Source of the DNA: 1-14-0-10-45-29 sp041650255 | GTDB taxonomy: Archaea; Micrarchaeota; Micrarchaeia; Anstonellales; Anstonellaceae | Assembly (NCBI GenBank): GCA_041650255.1 | Contig: JBAZLL010000007.1 | Span: 1-56,067, forward strand | Direction of reading: 5' to 3' | DNA: 56,067 nt | Shown here: positions 34,607 to 43,946 of the stretch, one piece after another | Position numbering within the stretch: the stretch's first letter is position 1 | How the letters are laid out: every line of letters begins with the position of its first letter | Translations under genes and position numbers: made by a program | The notes under the pieces: model-generated | The model's input: only the letters and a program-made list of their open reading frames with translations | What the model was told of the DNA's origin: nothing | Database searches by the model: none

Positions 34607-34709
34607 GAAAGTACTTATGCAAATAAATATTTAAAAACTATACAAAAATCAGAGGTAAATAAAAAATAAAAAGAATAAAAAATTTAATGAAGAAAAAAAC
34701 CAACCCGGC

Positions 34710-34730
34710 TTAACGAGCTGAACGAGCCAT
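34710..34730 (-). repeat. Out-of-frame second copy of the rps7 C-terminal codons
   Basis: Read on the minus strand, 34730-34710 encodes Met-Ala-Arg-Ser-Ala-Arg-stop, the same peptide and stop that end S7 (34791-34771). Seven of 21 bases differ and every difference is silent. The copy lies in the +1 frame relative to rps7, with no stop between if the shift occurs at the S7 stop codon. A 7-bp hairpin separates the copies. Confidence 0.7.
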
Positions 34731-34734
34731 ACGC

Positions 34735-34752
34735 CGACCGACGTTTCGGTCG
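34735..34752 (-). other. 7-bp hairpin downstream of rps7
   Basis: CGACCGA (34735-34741) pairs perfectly with TCGGTCG (34746-34752) around a four-base loop. It starts ~19 nt after the S7 stop on the minus strand; a T-run lies only ~50 nt further on (TTGGTTTTTTT). It may serve as part of the operon terminator or as a structure acting on ribosomes at the S7 stop. Confidence 0.6.
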
Positions 34753-34770
34753 TCTATTGGCAAGCTCCGC

Positions 34771-35379
34771 TTATCTGGCAGACCTTGCCATTCGCTCGGT
34801 TTCGTCTTTCTTCTTAATGGCGTAGGAGTTCTGGGTATCGCCTTTTGCAGCCAATTCTATCTCATCTGCAAGAGCTTCGGCCAAAGTTTTTCTGCTTCCG
34901 AATCCGCCCATTATAGCCGCAAGAGTGATGTTTCTCAATGCCATGTCAAGCCTGCGCGACGCCGAAACGTCAACTGCGACCTGATAAGACACGCCTCCAA
35001 ACGATACACGGGTAAAGTCTTCACGGGGCGCCGAGTTCTCAATTGCGTCTATTAAAAGCTGTACGGGGTTTTTTCCGGAGCGCTTTGCGATTATGTCAAA
35101 TGCTGTTTCCACAATCTTCATTGCCCGAAATTTCTGACCCTGCATTGAGCCATTTGTGCGGATAACTTTGCCAGATGTTTTCTGGCCGGTTCCACCGCGC
35201 ATAAGCTTGTTTACGAGACGCTCAACGATGTTTACGCGGCTCTTTTTGAACTGATATTTTGCCTGCCTTCCGTGCGAATGCGGGATAACTACCGGGTCCA
35301 AATTCACATATGCAATAAGCGAAGGATCGCTCACATGCACTGTGTCAAGCTCAAATTTGTTGAATAATTTGTCTGCCAT
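34771..35379 (-). CDS. rps7: Small ribosomal subunit protein S7 (uS7)
   Basis: 202 residues. Archaeal S7 features are KYQFKKSRVNIVERLVNKLMRGG, NPVQLLIDAIENSAPRED, and SYQVAVDVSASRRLDMALR; it nucleates the head of the small subunit by binding the 3' major domain of 16S rRNA. GAGGTAA precedes the ATG. It is the last gene of the rpo-ribosomal operon, 16 nt after rps12. The C-terminal codons recur downstream (34710-34730). Confidence 0.97.
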   Translation of the reverse strand: MADKLFNKFELDTVHVSDPSLIAYVNLDPVVIPHSHGRQAKYQFKKSRVNIVERLVNKLMRGGTGQKTSGKVIRTNGSMQGQKFRAMKIVETAFDIIAKRSGKNPVQLLIDAIENSAPREDFTRVSFGGVSYQVAVDVSASRRLDMALRNITLAAIMGGFGSRKTLAEALADEIELAAKGDTQNSYAIKKKDETERMARSAR

Positions 35380-35395
35380 ATAAAAATTACCTCAT

Positions 35396-35824
35396 TTACC
35401 TCTTCGGCTTCTCTTTCTTCTTTCTTACAAGCTGTTGCAAATCAACGCCGTTGACTTGTATCACTTTGTACCTGACACCAGGTATGGAGCCCATCTGTCC
35501 CCTTTGTGAGCCTCCAAGACCTTCCACCATTACTTCATCGTGCTCATCAATGAAATTGATGGCCCCGTTTCGCGGTGCGTGGCAGGTTACAAGCTTGCCG
35601 TTTTTGATAAGCTGGATTTTGACACATTTAATAAGCCCAGAGTGAGGCTGTTTTTGCTCAAGTTGCTTTTTCTCAATCACAATGCCCTTTGCTTGCGATG
35701 AGCCCTGCAATGGATCGTATTTCTCCTTAAGCTTGAGCTTCTTTCTCTTCCATGGCTTTTTTAGCCAGCGCTGTCTTTTTCTTCTTCGTTTAAGATCTCG
35801 TCCTGCAAATTCTCCTTTTCCCAT
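35396..35824 (-). CDS. rps12: Small ribosomal subunit protein S12 (uS12)
   Basis: 142 residues from the ATG at 35824 with GGTGA 5 nt upstream; a longer frame begins ten codons earlier without a ribosome-binding site. The archaeal S12 core includes YDPLQGSSQAKGIVIEKK, QPHSGLIKCVKIQLI, and the decoding-site loop near HEVMVEGLGG...GQMGSIPGVRYKV. It monitors codon-anticodon pairing. The N-terminus is very Arg/Lys-rich (KRRRKRQRWLKK), as usual. Confidence 0.96.
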   Translation of the reverse strand: MGKGEFAGRDLKRRRKRQRWLKKPWKRKKLKLKEKYDPLQGSSQAKGIVIEKKQLEQKQPHSGLIKCVKIQLIKNGKLVTCHAPRNGAINFIDEHDEVMVEGLGGSQRGQMGSIPGVRYKVIQVNGVDLQQLVRKKKEKPKR

Positions 35825-35857
35825 TAGTTCACCAGGTGTTTGATTAATCATCAATTA

Positions 35858-36280
35858 TTACTTCGTATTAAGGCGCAGATTACAATTAAATTTGCGCATA
35901 AGCAGAGCTCGATGCAATTTTATTCGGTCTCCACCACGGCCGATAGCCGCACCTCTGTCCGTGTCATCAACAGTGACATAAACAGTCTTAGTATTACTCT
36001 TCTCATGGATGTTTATATTTGTTATGCTTATCGGCGCGAATATTGACTTTAAAAAATCCTCCATGCTCGGGGTATCCTCAAATACAAGAACCTGACGTCC
36101 GAACGCCTGGCGAACACGGGTTATATGCGCGCCTTTCGGCCCTATCGCTTTCCCCATCTCACCAGAAGCAACAAGAAAAACCACTGCTTTTTCGCCGATG
36201 CAGACATCTGTTGCGGACGCACCAGTGAGCTTTTCAAAAATTGCCAAGGATTTTAAATCGTCGTTTGTGAGTTCAACCAT
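35858..36280 (-). CDS. nusA: Archaeal NusA-like KH-domain transcription factor
   Basis: 140 residues from the ATG at 36280 (AGGTGC upstream). Two KH domains without the N-terminal and S1 domains of bacterial NusA: GKAIGPKGAHITRVRQAFGRQV and GAAIGRGGDRIKLHRALLMR with GxxG RNA-binding loops. Archaeal NusA binds RNA and is thought to aid transcription elongation or termination. It is in its standard place between rpl30e (10-nt gap) and rps12. Confidence 0.95.
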   Translation of the reverse strand: MVELTNDDLKSLAIFEKLTGASATDVCIGEKAVVFLVASGEMGKAIGPKGAHITRVRQAFGRQVLVFEDTPSMEDFLKSIFAPISITNINIHEKSNTKTVYVTVDDTDRGAAIGRGGDRIKLHRALLMRKFNCNLRLNTK

Positions 36281-36290
36281 CAAGTCGCAC

Positions 36291-36635
36291 CTATTGCTTT
36301 AGGATATCCAGAATCGGGGAATCGCCGACTTCGCCTATCCAGAGAGCGGACACCGGAAATGGCTTTCCGCAAAGAGAGCCAAGTGCCAGCGAATCAAGCT
36401 CACTCACATACACGCGTACCTGAGAGAGTGATGCATATTTTGTCAAATCCGCAGTCTCCTCTTGCGGAGAATTGGACGAGACAACCACGAGCTTTCCTTG
36501 CCCGTGAAGCACATGCCTTGCCGCCGCCTTTATCCCGAATTCAACCTTGCCAGTATCTACGCACATGCGTATTGCCTTTGATATGGAGGCTGAATCGGAT
36601 TTTGTTATTTCTGCTTTAGATTTTTTTGATGCCAT
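36291..36635 (-). CDS. rpl30e: Ribosomal protein L30e
   Basis: 114 residues of the L7Ae/L30e fold: KAIRMCVDTGKVEFGIKAAARHVLHGQGKLVVVSSNSPQEE, then VRVYVSELDSLALGSLCGKPFPVSALWI. The length, the position between rpoA2 and nusA, and the lack of strong kink-turn motif residues (as in L7Ae) support L30e. It binds rRNA in the large subunit. GAGGTAAT precedes the ATG. Confidence 0.95.
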   Translation of the reverse strand: MASKKSKAEITKSDSASISKAIRMCVDTGKVEFGIKAAARHVLHGQGKLVVVSSNSPQEETADLTKYASLSQVRVYVSELDSLALGSLCGKPFPVSALWIGEVGDSPILDILKQ

Positions 36636-36685
36636 AATATTACCTCAGATTTTTTTCAAATCGTCTCTAATATTTTGTTTTATAT

Positions 36686-37687
36686 TTAGAGCTTCATTTT
36701 TAGTTTCACAAGCCCAGTGCCGATTGGCACTGTTTGTCCGACGATAATGTTTTCCGTTACGCCGATGAGCTTGTCCTCTTCCGCTTTTACGGATGCGTTT
36801 ACGAGGTGTTTTATTGTTTCCTCGTATGCTGCACGTGCAAGAACTCCAGCTTTTTGCCCTGCAAGCCCGTGCCTGCCAATGGAGGTGATTGCGCCGCCCA
36901 TTGTCATTGCGTCGGTAAGAAGCATAAGATGCCTTACATCCACGGAAAGATTTTGCAAATCAAGAACCTGCTTGAATTCATGAACCATTGCATTTCGCGC
37001 CGCTTCTATTCCAAGCACGCGCTCGACTTCTTTCACGTCGTTTGTATAAACGCGAGCAAAGTCAATGCCTTCAATATCCTTGACTCCCAAAATATTTGAG
37101 CCGGACGTTCGAATGTAATATTCGTTTTTGTCTTTTATTACAATGGAGCGCCTTATTCCGGCAACACCTTTTATTTGCAATGCTTTGAGCTTGTTTGTAA
37201 GCCGTCTGATTGCACGTAATGTTGTGAGCTTTGGTTTTATCGAGATTGAATATTCACGGCTCTCGATTGTTCCCTGCCCGACTTCTTCTTTTACTTTTTT
37301 GCGCACGTCCTCAAGGTCGACGTTATTTGCCTTAAGTTCAAGCTCATCTATTTCAATCACGATTTTTTTGGCGTTGAAATCTTCGCTGATGTCTGCAATG
37401 CGCTCAAGAAAAACCGCGTCAAGCTCCGATGCGACTTTTTTCGCTTTTTTCTCGTCCTTGGCGTTTGCACCCAAAAGATAAATATCCATCAAAGGCTTTT
37501 TTGGGGTTTTTCTTGCATCCACAAGCTCGATAAGACGCGGCAAACCTGTTGGCACCTGCTCGGCGACTCCGGCGTAGTGGAATGTGCGCATAGTCATTTG
37601 CGTTCCGGGCTCTCCGATTGATTGCGCGGCGACAATGCCCACTGCTTCGCCCACGGCGATTCTTCCTTTTTCTTCAGTGACAGCCAT
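36686..37687 (-). CDS. rpoA2: RNA polymerase subunit A'' (Rpo1C)
   Basis: 333 residues from the ATG at 37687 (AAGGTG upstream). VGIVAAQSIGEPGTQMTMRTFHYAG, the trigger-loop/bridge region of the largest subunit, followed by GLPRLIELVDARKTPKKPLMDIYL and the jaw and C-terminal clamp parts (GSNILGVKDIEGIDFARVYTNDV), identify the C-terminal half of archaeal RpoA. It pairs with A' from the adjacent gene (9-nt gap). No anomaly is visible in the catalytic parts. Confidence 0.97.
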   Translation of the reverse strand: MAVTEEKGRIAVGEAVGIVAAQSIGEPGTQMTMRTFHYAGVAEQVPTGLPRLIELVDARKTPKKPLMDIYLLGANAKDEKKAKKVASELDAVFLERIADISEDFNAKKIVIEIDELELKANNVDLEDVRKKVKEEVGQGTIESREYSISIKPKLTTLRAIRRLTNKLKALQIKGVAGIRRSIVIKDKNEYYIRTSGSNILGVKDIEGIDFARVYTNDVKEVERVLGIEAARNAMVHEFKQVLDLQNLSVDVRHLMLLTDAMTMGGAITSIGRHGLAGQKAGVLARAAYEETIKHLVNASVKAEEDKLIGVTENIIVGQTVPIGTGLVKLKMKL

Positions 37688-37696
37688 AAACACACC

Positions 37697-40225
37697 TTAG
37701 TTTTTCTCCTCTTTGTCGTATTCAAGCCCGCGGGCGTACATCGGATCTATCTTGTCTCCGCCGTACACAAATTGCACGACAGACATTGCCGAATCGCGTA
37801 CAGAATAATCAGGCATAACCACCATGTCTTGCAAGGCGTTAATCAGCCTTCGCTGCATGTAGCCGGACCTTGCAGTTCGAATAGCAGTGTTAACAAGGGA
37901 TTCTCTTCCTCCCATTGAGTGCTGGAAAAATTCGGTTGCACTAAGTCCTTTTCTAAATGAGCTGAAAACGAACCCTCGTGCAAGTGCACCCTTGTCTCCC
38001 TTTGGATAATGGGGGAGCACACGCCCGCGATAGCCACGGCTCGGCCTCTTGCTTCGAATAGCCTGCTGACCAACCATAGATGCCATCTGAATGGCATTTA
38101 GAAGCGAACCACGGGCTCCGATGCTTGCCATGATAATTGAAGTGTTGTCATATCCCAAATTTCGCTCGACGACTCCGCCGGATGCGTCACGGGCCTTTGA
38201 TGTAAGTTCCATGATGCGGTCCTCAAGAGTTTCCTTGAGACTGCGACCCGGCATGCGGTCAAGCGTCTTGTTTTTGTACTGCGTTATTACAGACTCTATT
38301 TCTCGCCTCATTGTGTCTTGCAATTTGTCAATTTGTTCTGCGGCATCTGGCGGAAGCGAGTAATTTGACAATGATACTGAAAATCCGTGCTTTGTAATTA
38401 CCTCAAGTTCCATTCTGCCTGCGCGGTCAAGGAAATCACGTGCTGCCGCAGTACCTTTGAGATGCACTATTCGCTGTAAAATCTGGTCAAGTGCTTTGTC
38501 ATCAAGCGCACCGGAGAGAATAATTCCGTTTTTTATCACGATGTTATTGTCCTGATGATCCGAGCCGTCTGCTTTTTTGCGGCGGAATTTACTCTTGAAA
38601 GAGCAGGAAAGCTCGGATGGAAGCATTGTTGAAAAAAGTATTTTGCCAGACCATCTTCCTTTGCGATCCGGTTCCGGCAAACGGGTTATTCCGGCGACAG
38701 CCAAAATGTTGCATGCCTCGGATTTATCAAAATCGGTTTCATCGCGTGTAAGGAAAAATGCTCCTGACACGTAATCTTCTTGCGGCTTGATGATTGCCTT
38801 TCCATGCCTTGGAGAAATTATTTGGCGATGGACTTTCATTAGCATTTCTGCCTCAACCTTTGCCTCTTCGGATTGAATGACGTGCAAATTCATTTCGTCG
38901 CCGTCAAAGTCTGCATTGTAAGGCGGGCAAACAATCGGATTAAGCCTCAATGTTCTTCCCGGAAGCACTCGTACCGAATGGCACATAATGCTGATACGGT
39001 GCAGTGAAGGCTGCCTGTTGAAAAGAACAGTATCGCCATTAATTAATTGGCGCTCTACTATTGAGCCGACTGCCAAATTATTTGCGATTTCCTCACGAGT
39101 CTCATCAGTTACTCTTATTCTTCGTGCATCGGGCCTTATCACATAGCCTGCACGCGGATATTTGGTTGCCTTGATAAAGCTGCGGGCATACTCAAGATTC
39201 CACGAGGTAACAGTCATTGGGACAGTCATCTCTTCTGCAATTTCCGGCGGAACGCCGACATCGTCAATTGAAATGAGCGGGTCCGGGGAGATAACTGTTC
39301 TTGCAGAAAAGTTAACACGCTTTCCTGAAAGATTGTATCTAAATCTTCCTTCTTTACCCTTCAACCTTGCGGACAAAGTTTTAAGGGGCCTGCCCGAACG
39401 GTGTCTGGCTGGCGGAATGTTCGCAGTTTCGTTGTTAAAGTAAGTTGTGACGTGATATTGCAAAAGCTCCCAAAGATCTTCAATAATAAGCTGTGGCGCG
39501 CCGGCATTTATGTTTGCCTCAAGGCGTTGGTTGATTCTCATGATGTCCACAAGCTTGTGTGTGAGGTCATCTTCTGAGCGGTCACCTGTTTCTAATGTGA
39601 TTGAAGGTCGCACGGATACTGGCGGCACCAAAAGGCAGGTAATTACCATCCATTCTGGGCGCGAATATTGAGGGTCTATTCCGAGTTGTTTTAAGTCCGC
39701 ATCGGAAACTCCTGCGAGCCATTCGCGGATTTCTGTTGGAAGCATTACATCTTTGTCTTTGTAAAAGGTGGTTGGCTTGAGAAGTTTTATCTCCGGCAAT
39801 TTCTGTCCGGTGTGCGGGCAGTTTGTGGGGCGTTTTATTCTGACCTTTAGCTCCATCTCATCTGCATCAAGATTTTTTCTAATTTTGTCAAGCTGCTCAT
39901 CCGTCCAAAGCAATTTCTTTGAGAAAGGAGATGTATTTTGCAAAACATAAAGCACTACTTTTGAAAATTCAGGGTGCATTACAGGGCGCACTAATTCTAT
40001 GTGCCCAAAATGTCCCGGAGAGGTGCCTGCTTTTCCTCCGGAAGTTTTGTCCTTAAGACCGGGGTCAATGACACCCATTCGCGGGTCCACAAGACCGCCA
40101 TCAATTGGGTAAGAGTCGTCATTGTAAGTGTCTGGCACGGTGATTTTCACCACAGACATCTTTCTTACCATCTCCGGAGAGAAGAGGGAGAATTTTATTT
40201 TGTCAATCATTTTTGTTACTATCAT
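37697..40225 (-). CDS. rpoA1: RNA polymerase subunit A' (Rpo1N), zinc sites degraded
   Basis: 842 residues from the ATG at 40225 (GGGGTTGA upstream). It carries the active-site loop PPYNADFDGDEMNLH, the lid/rudder region and the clamp core. In archaeal A' the clamp head binds zinc through C-x2-C-x6-C-P-G-H and a C-x2-C / C-x2-C pair. Here the first reads KDKTSGGKAGTSPGH (D59, S62, S69; H72 kept). The second reads NTSPFSKK (S99, S102) and NCPHTG (C136 kept, T139). The flanking sequence is well conserved, so this is replacement, not frame loss. All RNA synthesis depends on this gene. It follows rpoB1 after a 16-nt gap. Confidence 0.97.
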   Translation of the reverse strand: MIVTKMIDKIKFSLFSPEMVRKMSVVKITVPDTYNDDSYPIDGGLVDPRMGVIDPGLKDKTSGGKAGTSPGHFGHIELVRPVMHPEFSKVVLYVLQNTSPFSKKLLWTDEQLDKIRKNLDADEMELKVRIKRPTNCPHTGQKLPEIKLLKPTTFYKDKDVMLPTEIREWLAGVSDADLKQLGIDPQYSRPEWMVITCLLVPPVSVRPSITLETGDRSEDDLTHKLVDIMRINQRLEANINAGAPQLIIEDLWELLQYHVTTYFNNETANIPPARHRSGRPLKTLSARLKGKEGRFRYNLSGKRVNFSARTVISPDPLISIDDVGVPPEIAEEMTVPMTVTSWNLEYARSFIKATKYPRAGYVIRPDARRIRVTDETREEIANNLAVGSIVERQLINGDTVLFNRQPSLHRISIMCHSVRVLPGRTLRLNPIVCPPYNADFDGDEMNLHVIQSEEAKVEAEMLMKVHRQIISPRHGKAIIKPQEDYVSGAFFLTRDETDFDKSEACNILAVAGITRLPEPDRKGRWSGKILFSTMLPSELSCSFKSKFRRKKADGSDHQDNNIVIKNGIILSGALDDKALDQILQRIVHLKGTAAARDFLDRAGRMELEVITKHGFSVSLSNYSLPPDAAEQIDKLQDTMRREIESVITQYKNKTLDRMPGRSLKETLEDRIMELTSKARDASGGVVERNLGYDNTSIIMASIGARGSLLNAIQMASMVGQQAIRSKRPSRGYRGRVLPHYPKGDKGALARGFVFSSFRKGLSATEFFQHSMGGRESLVNTAIRTARSGYMQRRLINALQDMVVMPDYSVRDSAMSVVQFVYGGDKIDPMYARGLEYDKEEKN

Positions 40226-40241
40226 AAAAATCAACCCCTTC

Positions 40242-42098
40242 TTATGCTTTATCCTTTAACAACAGCCTTGGGAATATGCCTATTGATTTTATCTCGTCGA
40301 GCAATAGCTTGAACGCATGAGACATTTCCACATAATAAATTTCTTGCGTGTTTTCATCAAGCGGAGACACGAGCCTGTTTCGGATATAATCCTTGTAGCC
40401 GATTGCTCCGGTCTTTGCACATACAAGCTGGTATGAGCGGTCCGATTCTTCCAGCAACCTCTCACGAATCAACATGGATGCGCCGTAGCCGATAAGGCAG
40501 TCTCGCTCCATTTCTCCGAAACGCAAGCCTCCTTCGCGAGCCCTTCCTTCTGTTGGCTGGCGAGTGAGTAATTGCACTGGGCCTCTTGCACGAACGTGCA
40601 TCTTGTTTGAGACCAAGTGATGAAGCTTTTGATAGTAAATTACGCCGACATAAATTTTTGCGGCAAGCGCTTTGCCGGTTTTTCCATCATAAAGTGTTTC
40701 TTCTCCATATTCGTTAAAGCCGAGTTTTTTAAGCTGGCTTCGGAATTTCTCTTCCGTATCACCTGCAAATGCGGTTGCGTCTGCAAACTCTCCGGAAAAG
40801 CACGCAGCTTTTCCTCCGAGCATCTCAAGAAGATGCCCGGCAGTCATACGCGATGGAATTGCGTGCGGATTGATTATCAAATCAGGAACAATGCCCTCTT
40901 TTGTAAAGGGCATGTCTTCCTGTGAAAGCCTAAGGCCGACAACTCCTTTTTGCCCGTGCCTTGAAGCGAATTTGTCTCCTTGCTCTGGAACTTTTATTGA
41001 GCGAACACGAACCTTTACAAGCCGATTGCCTGAAAGTGAATCGGTGATAAGAACCGAATCTACGGCGCCCTCATCTCCTGCTTTTACAGAAAGCGAGTTG
41101 TCTCTTTTTTTCTCTTCAACCATTCCGAAAACTGAAATTTCTTCCAAAAATCTGGGTGGGGAAGTTTTACCGACAAGAACATCTTTTGGCTCGAGTTTTG
41201 ATTCGGGCATTATGATACCATCGTCGGACAAAAAGCGGTATGCGCGTTCATCACGGTAACCTTGCGCAGTTACTGGCGGAATTTCAAGCTTGTCTCTCTG
41301 CCCGCCAGGATAACGTCTCTCTTCTGTTTCGTGAGTCTTGTAAAAGACAGAGCGTCCGAGCCCTCGGTCTATTGCCGAGCGGTTCATTACCAATGCGTCG
41401 GATGTGTTGTAACCCATCATTGATGAGACTGCGACCACAAAATTTTGACCTGCGGCGTGGTCTGCAAATTTCATTAAGCGATAAGGCCTTGTTTGCGCGA
41501 GCGGCTGCTGCGGATAAAACATGATATGCCCACGCGAATCATTTCTCTGGTTGAAATTAATCGTGTAAGTGCCCAGAGATTGCTTTGCCATTGAGCATGC
41601 CATTGTAACTCTTGGGGATGAATTGTATTCTGGATATGGAAGAGTTGATACAGTTACACCTGTAATCGTAACAGGGTCTATTTCAAGATGCGTGTGCTTG
41701 TCGGTGATATCGGATGGCTTGAGTGCGATTAATGCACCTTCTTCCTCTTCTGCATCAAGATATTCTATTACTCCCAATGACACAAGCTTGCCCCAGCTCA
41801 TCTGCGAATTTTTGAGCTGTTCATCAAGCTCGGACGTTAATTTGCTTTTGCCGTTTTCTACAATTATATAAGGTCGCCTCGAGCGCCCTGAATCGGAATT
41901 GATGTAAAGCTCATCGGTTCGTTTATTGTACGCAAAATTTACTCCGGATGGAATTGTTCCGGCACGGCGTTCCTGCACAAGTTTTGTAAGAACATCTGCG
42001 CCTTTTTCCACTTCACCAACAAGCCTGCCATTAAGAAGAACTGAAGTTTTTCTTCCCTGAGGCTTGACTACACGTCGTTTTTTCTTTTTTGAAGCCAT
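40242..42098 (-). CDS. rpoB1: RNA polymerase subunit B' (C-terminal half of B), zinc site degraded
   Basis: 618 residues: hybrid-binding domain, wall and C-terminal clamp (MGYNTSDALVMNRSAIDRG, KFASRHGQKGVVG, GRAREGGLRFGEMERDCLIGYGAS). This subunit normally ends in a zinc ribbon, CxxC followed by CP-x-HG/CxxC. Here the region reads CAKTGAIGY ... NRLVSPLDENT, leaving only C560 of the ligands. The N-terminal half is the adjacent rpoB2 gene (11-nt gap), a natural split seen in many euryarchaeal and DPANN lineages, not a frameshift: each half has its own start and ribosome-binding site (AGGGGATA). Confidence 0.97.
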   Translation of the reverse strand: MASKKKKRRVVKPQGRKTSVLLNGRLVGEVEKGADVLTKLVQERRAGTIPSGVNFAYNKRTDELYINSDSGRSRRPYIIVENGKSKLTSELDEQLKNSQMSWGKLVSLGVIEYLDAEEEEGALIALKPSDITDKHTHLEIDPVTITGVTVSTLPYPEYNSSPRVTMACSMAKQSLGTYTINFNQRNDSRGHIMFYPQQPLAQTRPYRLMKFADHAAGQNFVVAVSSMMGYNTSDALVMNRSAIDRGLGRSVFYKTHETEERRYPGGQRDKLEIPPVTAQGYRDERAYRFLSDDGIIMPESKLEPKDVLVGKTSPPRFLEEISVFGMVEEKKRDNSLSVKAGDEGAVDSVLITDSLSGNRLVKVRVRSIKVPEQGDKFASRHGQKGVVGLRLSQEDMPFTKEGIVPDLIINPHAIPSRMTAGHLLEMLGGKAACFSGEFADATAFAGDTEEKFRSQLKKLGFNEYGEETLYDGKTGKALAAKIYVGVIYYQKLHHLVSNKMHVRARGPVQLLTRQPTEGRAREGGLRFGEMERDCLIGYGASMLIRERLLEESDRSYQLVCAKTGAIGYKDYIRNRLVSPLDENTQEIYYVEMSHAFKLLLDEIKSIGIFPRLLLKDKA

Positions 42099-42109
42099 AA
42101 GTATCCCCT

Positions 42110-43579
42110 TTATTGCGATGAGGGCTCTACGCCGAGCCTATAGAGCGCCTGCTCCACATCCTCATCTTTTTCTCCTGTTGAAATTTCGCAAAATAATGAC
42201 ATATTTTTTACAAGAGCGCATGATGGTCCTTCTGGAGATTCGTTGGGACAAATTTTACCCCAATGAGTTCCGTGAAGGTCACGCGCTTTGAAATGCGGGT
42301 GCTTTCTTGAAAGCGGAGAAATAATTCTTCGCAAATGCGACATCGATGAAAGAAATGATGTGCGATCAAGAAGCTGTGATACTCCTGTTTGCCCTGCAAT
42401 CCAGTTGCCGGTTGCCATCGAATATCTTATTCTGTCTGAAAGGGCATCTGGTCGCACAAGCGTCTGCACTGCCAAACGCCTTCCTCGCGCGTCGGCGCGT
42501 CCGGCTTGGTATGAAACATCTTTTACTAAAAATTGGAATGCGTATCTGAAGAGCTCTTCCATCAAATCGCCAGTAAGTTTTATCCTCTTGTTTGCATAAT
42601 GATCCTTGTCATCGGCAGGAATCAATTTGTTTGCAACAAGAATTCCGCGTTGTGCCATCTTGCAAAGAAACTTTGCTTTTGCGAGTCTGTCCGCAGGCTC
42701 TGTTCCGATATGTGGCAAAAGATATGTATCAAGAAGAACTTCTGCTCTCTTCTTTCTGTATTCTTCTGTCTGACCGGGCGCAGCTTTTTTGCCAACATAG
42801 TCAAGAGCGTCGTTTGCACCTGTGACATTGTCAATTTCCATGTTAAGCATAATGTCATTTTTTATTGCGGTCTCATCCATGAATTGCAAATATATCTCGT
42901 CGTTTTTCTCAAGCCCCAATGCCTTTAATACGGAGATAAGCCCGAGGTCTTTTGGAGATGCCGGAAAAACACAGTGAAGTAATCCTTCGGTCGTGCGCTC
43001 TACTGCACTTCGTGCACGGAAACCATGGCGAGTTGAGAAAACTTTTGAAGTGACAATTTTATCGTCTTTTTCAAAAGTGGTCATGATACGGTTCGGCGCC
43101 AAATCCTCAATAGATGTGAGCACACGTTCGCTCCCATTGATAATGAAATATCCGCCCGGGTCTGCATAATCTTCGCCTGCTGCAGCCAATTCGTCCTCGG
43201 ACATATTATCGAGGTGACAGAGTTTGCTTTTTACCATCACCGGAAGCTCGCCGATAAAAACTTCCGAAAACATTTTTTTCTCGACACCGTTGTAAACAGG
43301 AATTATCTCAAGAAAGATAGGTGCGGAATAAGTAAGATTTCTTGCCCTTGCCTCGGATGGAAGAACAACTCGTTGTGAGCCGTCGGCTTCAATGACTTTT
43401 GGCTTGTCGAGGCGAACGCGCCCGAGTTGAAGTTCAAACCCTTCTATTGAAGGCTTGATAACACCGATTCGGTCAATTATCTGTTGCATTCCATTCTCAA
43501 CAAATTTATTATACGAATCAAGATGTTGTTTTACGAGGCTGTTTTCTTTGAAATAGCTTTCTAAAAGTTCTTTGCTCAT
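42110..43579 (-). CDS. rpoB2: RNA polymerase subunit B'' (N-terminal half of B)
   Basis: 489 residues from the ATG at 43579 (GGTGTG upstream); the longer frame adds 27 residues with no family match. It covers the protrusion and lobe domains: RVRLDKPKVIEADGSQRVVLPSEARARNLTYSAPIFLE, PGGYFIINGSERVL, and the fork region TSFLSSMSHLRRIISPLS...ARDLHGTHWGKICPNESPEG at the end, where B'' passes to B'. It lies between rpoH and rpoB1. Confidence 0.97.
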   Translation of the reverse strand: MSKELLESYFKENSLVKQHLDSYNKFVENGMQQIIDRIGVIKPSIEGFELQLGRVRLDKPKVIEADGSQRVVLPSEARARNLTYSAPIFLEIIPVYNGVEKKMFSEVFIGELPVMVKSKLCHLDNMSEDELAAAGEDYADPGGYFIINGSERVLTSIEDLAPNRIMTTFEKDDKIVTSKVFSTRHGFRARSAVERTTEGLLHCVFPASPKDLGLISVLKALGLEKNDEIYLQFMDETAIKNDIMLNMEIDNVTGANDALDYVGKKAAPGQTEEYRKKRAEVLLDTYLLPHIGTEPADRLAKAKFLCKMAQRGILVANKLIPADDKDHYANKRIKLTGDLMEELFRYAFQFLVKDVSYQAGRADARGRRLAVQTLVRPDALSDRIRYSMATGNWIAGQTGVSQLLDRTSFLSSMSHLRRIISPLSRKHPHFKARDLHGTHWGKICPNESPEGPSCALVKNMSLFCEISTGEKDEDVEQALYRLGVEPSSQ

Positions 43580-43646
43580 CCAAACACACCACACGTACGA
43601 GACCAAAAAGTTATGGCGCAGACTAGGGAAAAAAATCCTGCTTGCG

Positions 43647-43946
43647 CTAACCCTTGGCAACTATTCTGTAATAATCATAATTTCCAGTATGGTCTTTTCT
43701 TTTTATGAGAATAAGATCCCCTGGCTTTGTTTCAATCCCAATCAATGCGGGATCCGAAGAATAAATTCTTGGAAAAGATGACTCGCCCGTGGCGAACTTA
43801 TGCAAAACTTTTGCCTTTTCCTCGTCGTTGAGCAACACGTGCTCGGGAACAAGGTTATGAGTTAATTTTTCTTTAGGTTTTTTAGAAGATTTTTTGACCA
43901 AAGTAACACCACTAGCCTGTGGAATAAAGATTGTGCGCCTAAACAT
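43647..43946 (-). CDS. rpoH: RNA polymerase subunit H (Rpo5)
   Basis: 99 residues. The conserved Rpo5 part is HNLVPEHVLLNDEEKAKVLHKF...FPRIYSSDPALIGIETKPGDLILIKRK...DYYRIV. The ~30-residue N-terminal extension (MFRRTIFIPQASGVTLVKKS) is longer than usual. This opens the large rpo-ribosomal operon. A TATA-like CCTTTATAAATT (43959-43970) is only ~18 bp before this ATG, so a slightly later start is possible. Confidence 0.93.
   Translation of the reverse strand: MFRRTIFIPQASGVTLVKKSSKKPKEKLTHNLVPEHVLLNDEEKAKVLHKFATGESSFPRIYSSDPALIGIETKPGDLILIKRKDHTGNYDYYRIVAKG

Noticed and set aside
40242..43579. rpoB in two pieces as a possible frameshift
   Set aside because: Each half has its own start and ribosome-binding site, and the cut lies at the known archaeal B''/B' boundary. 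It is the natural split.
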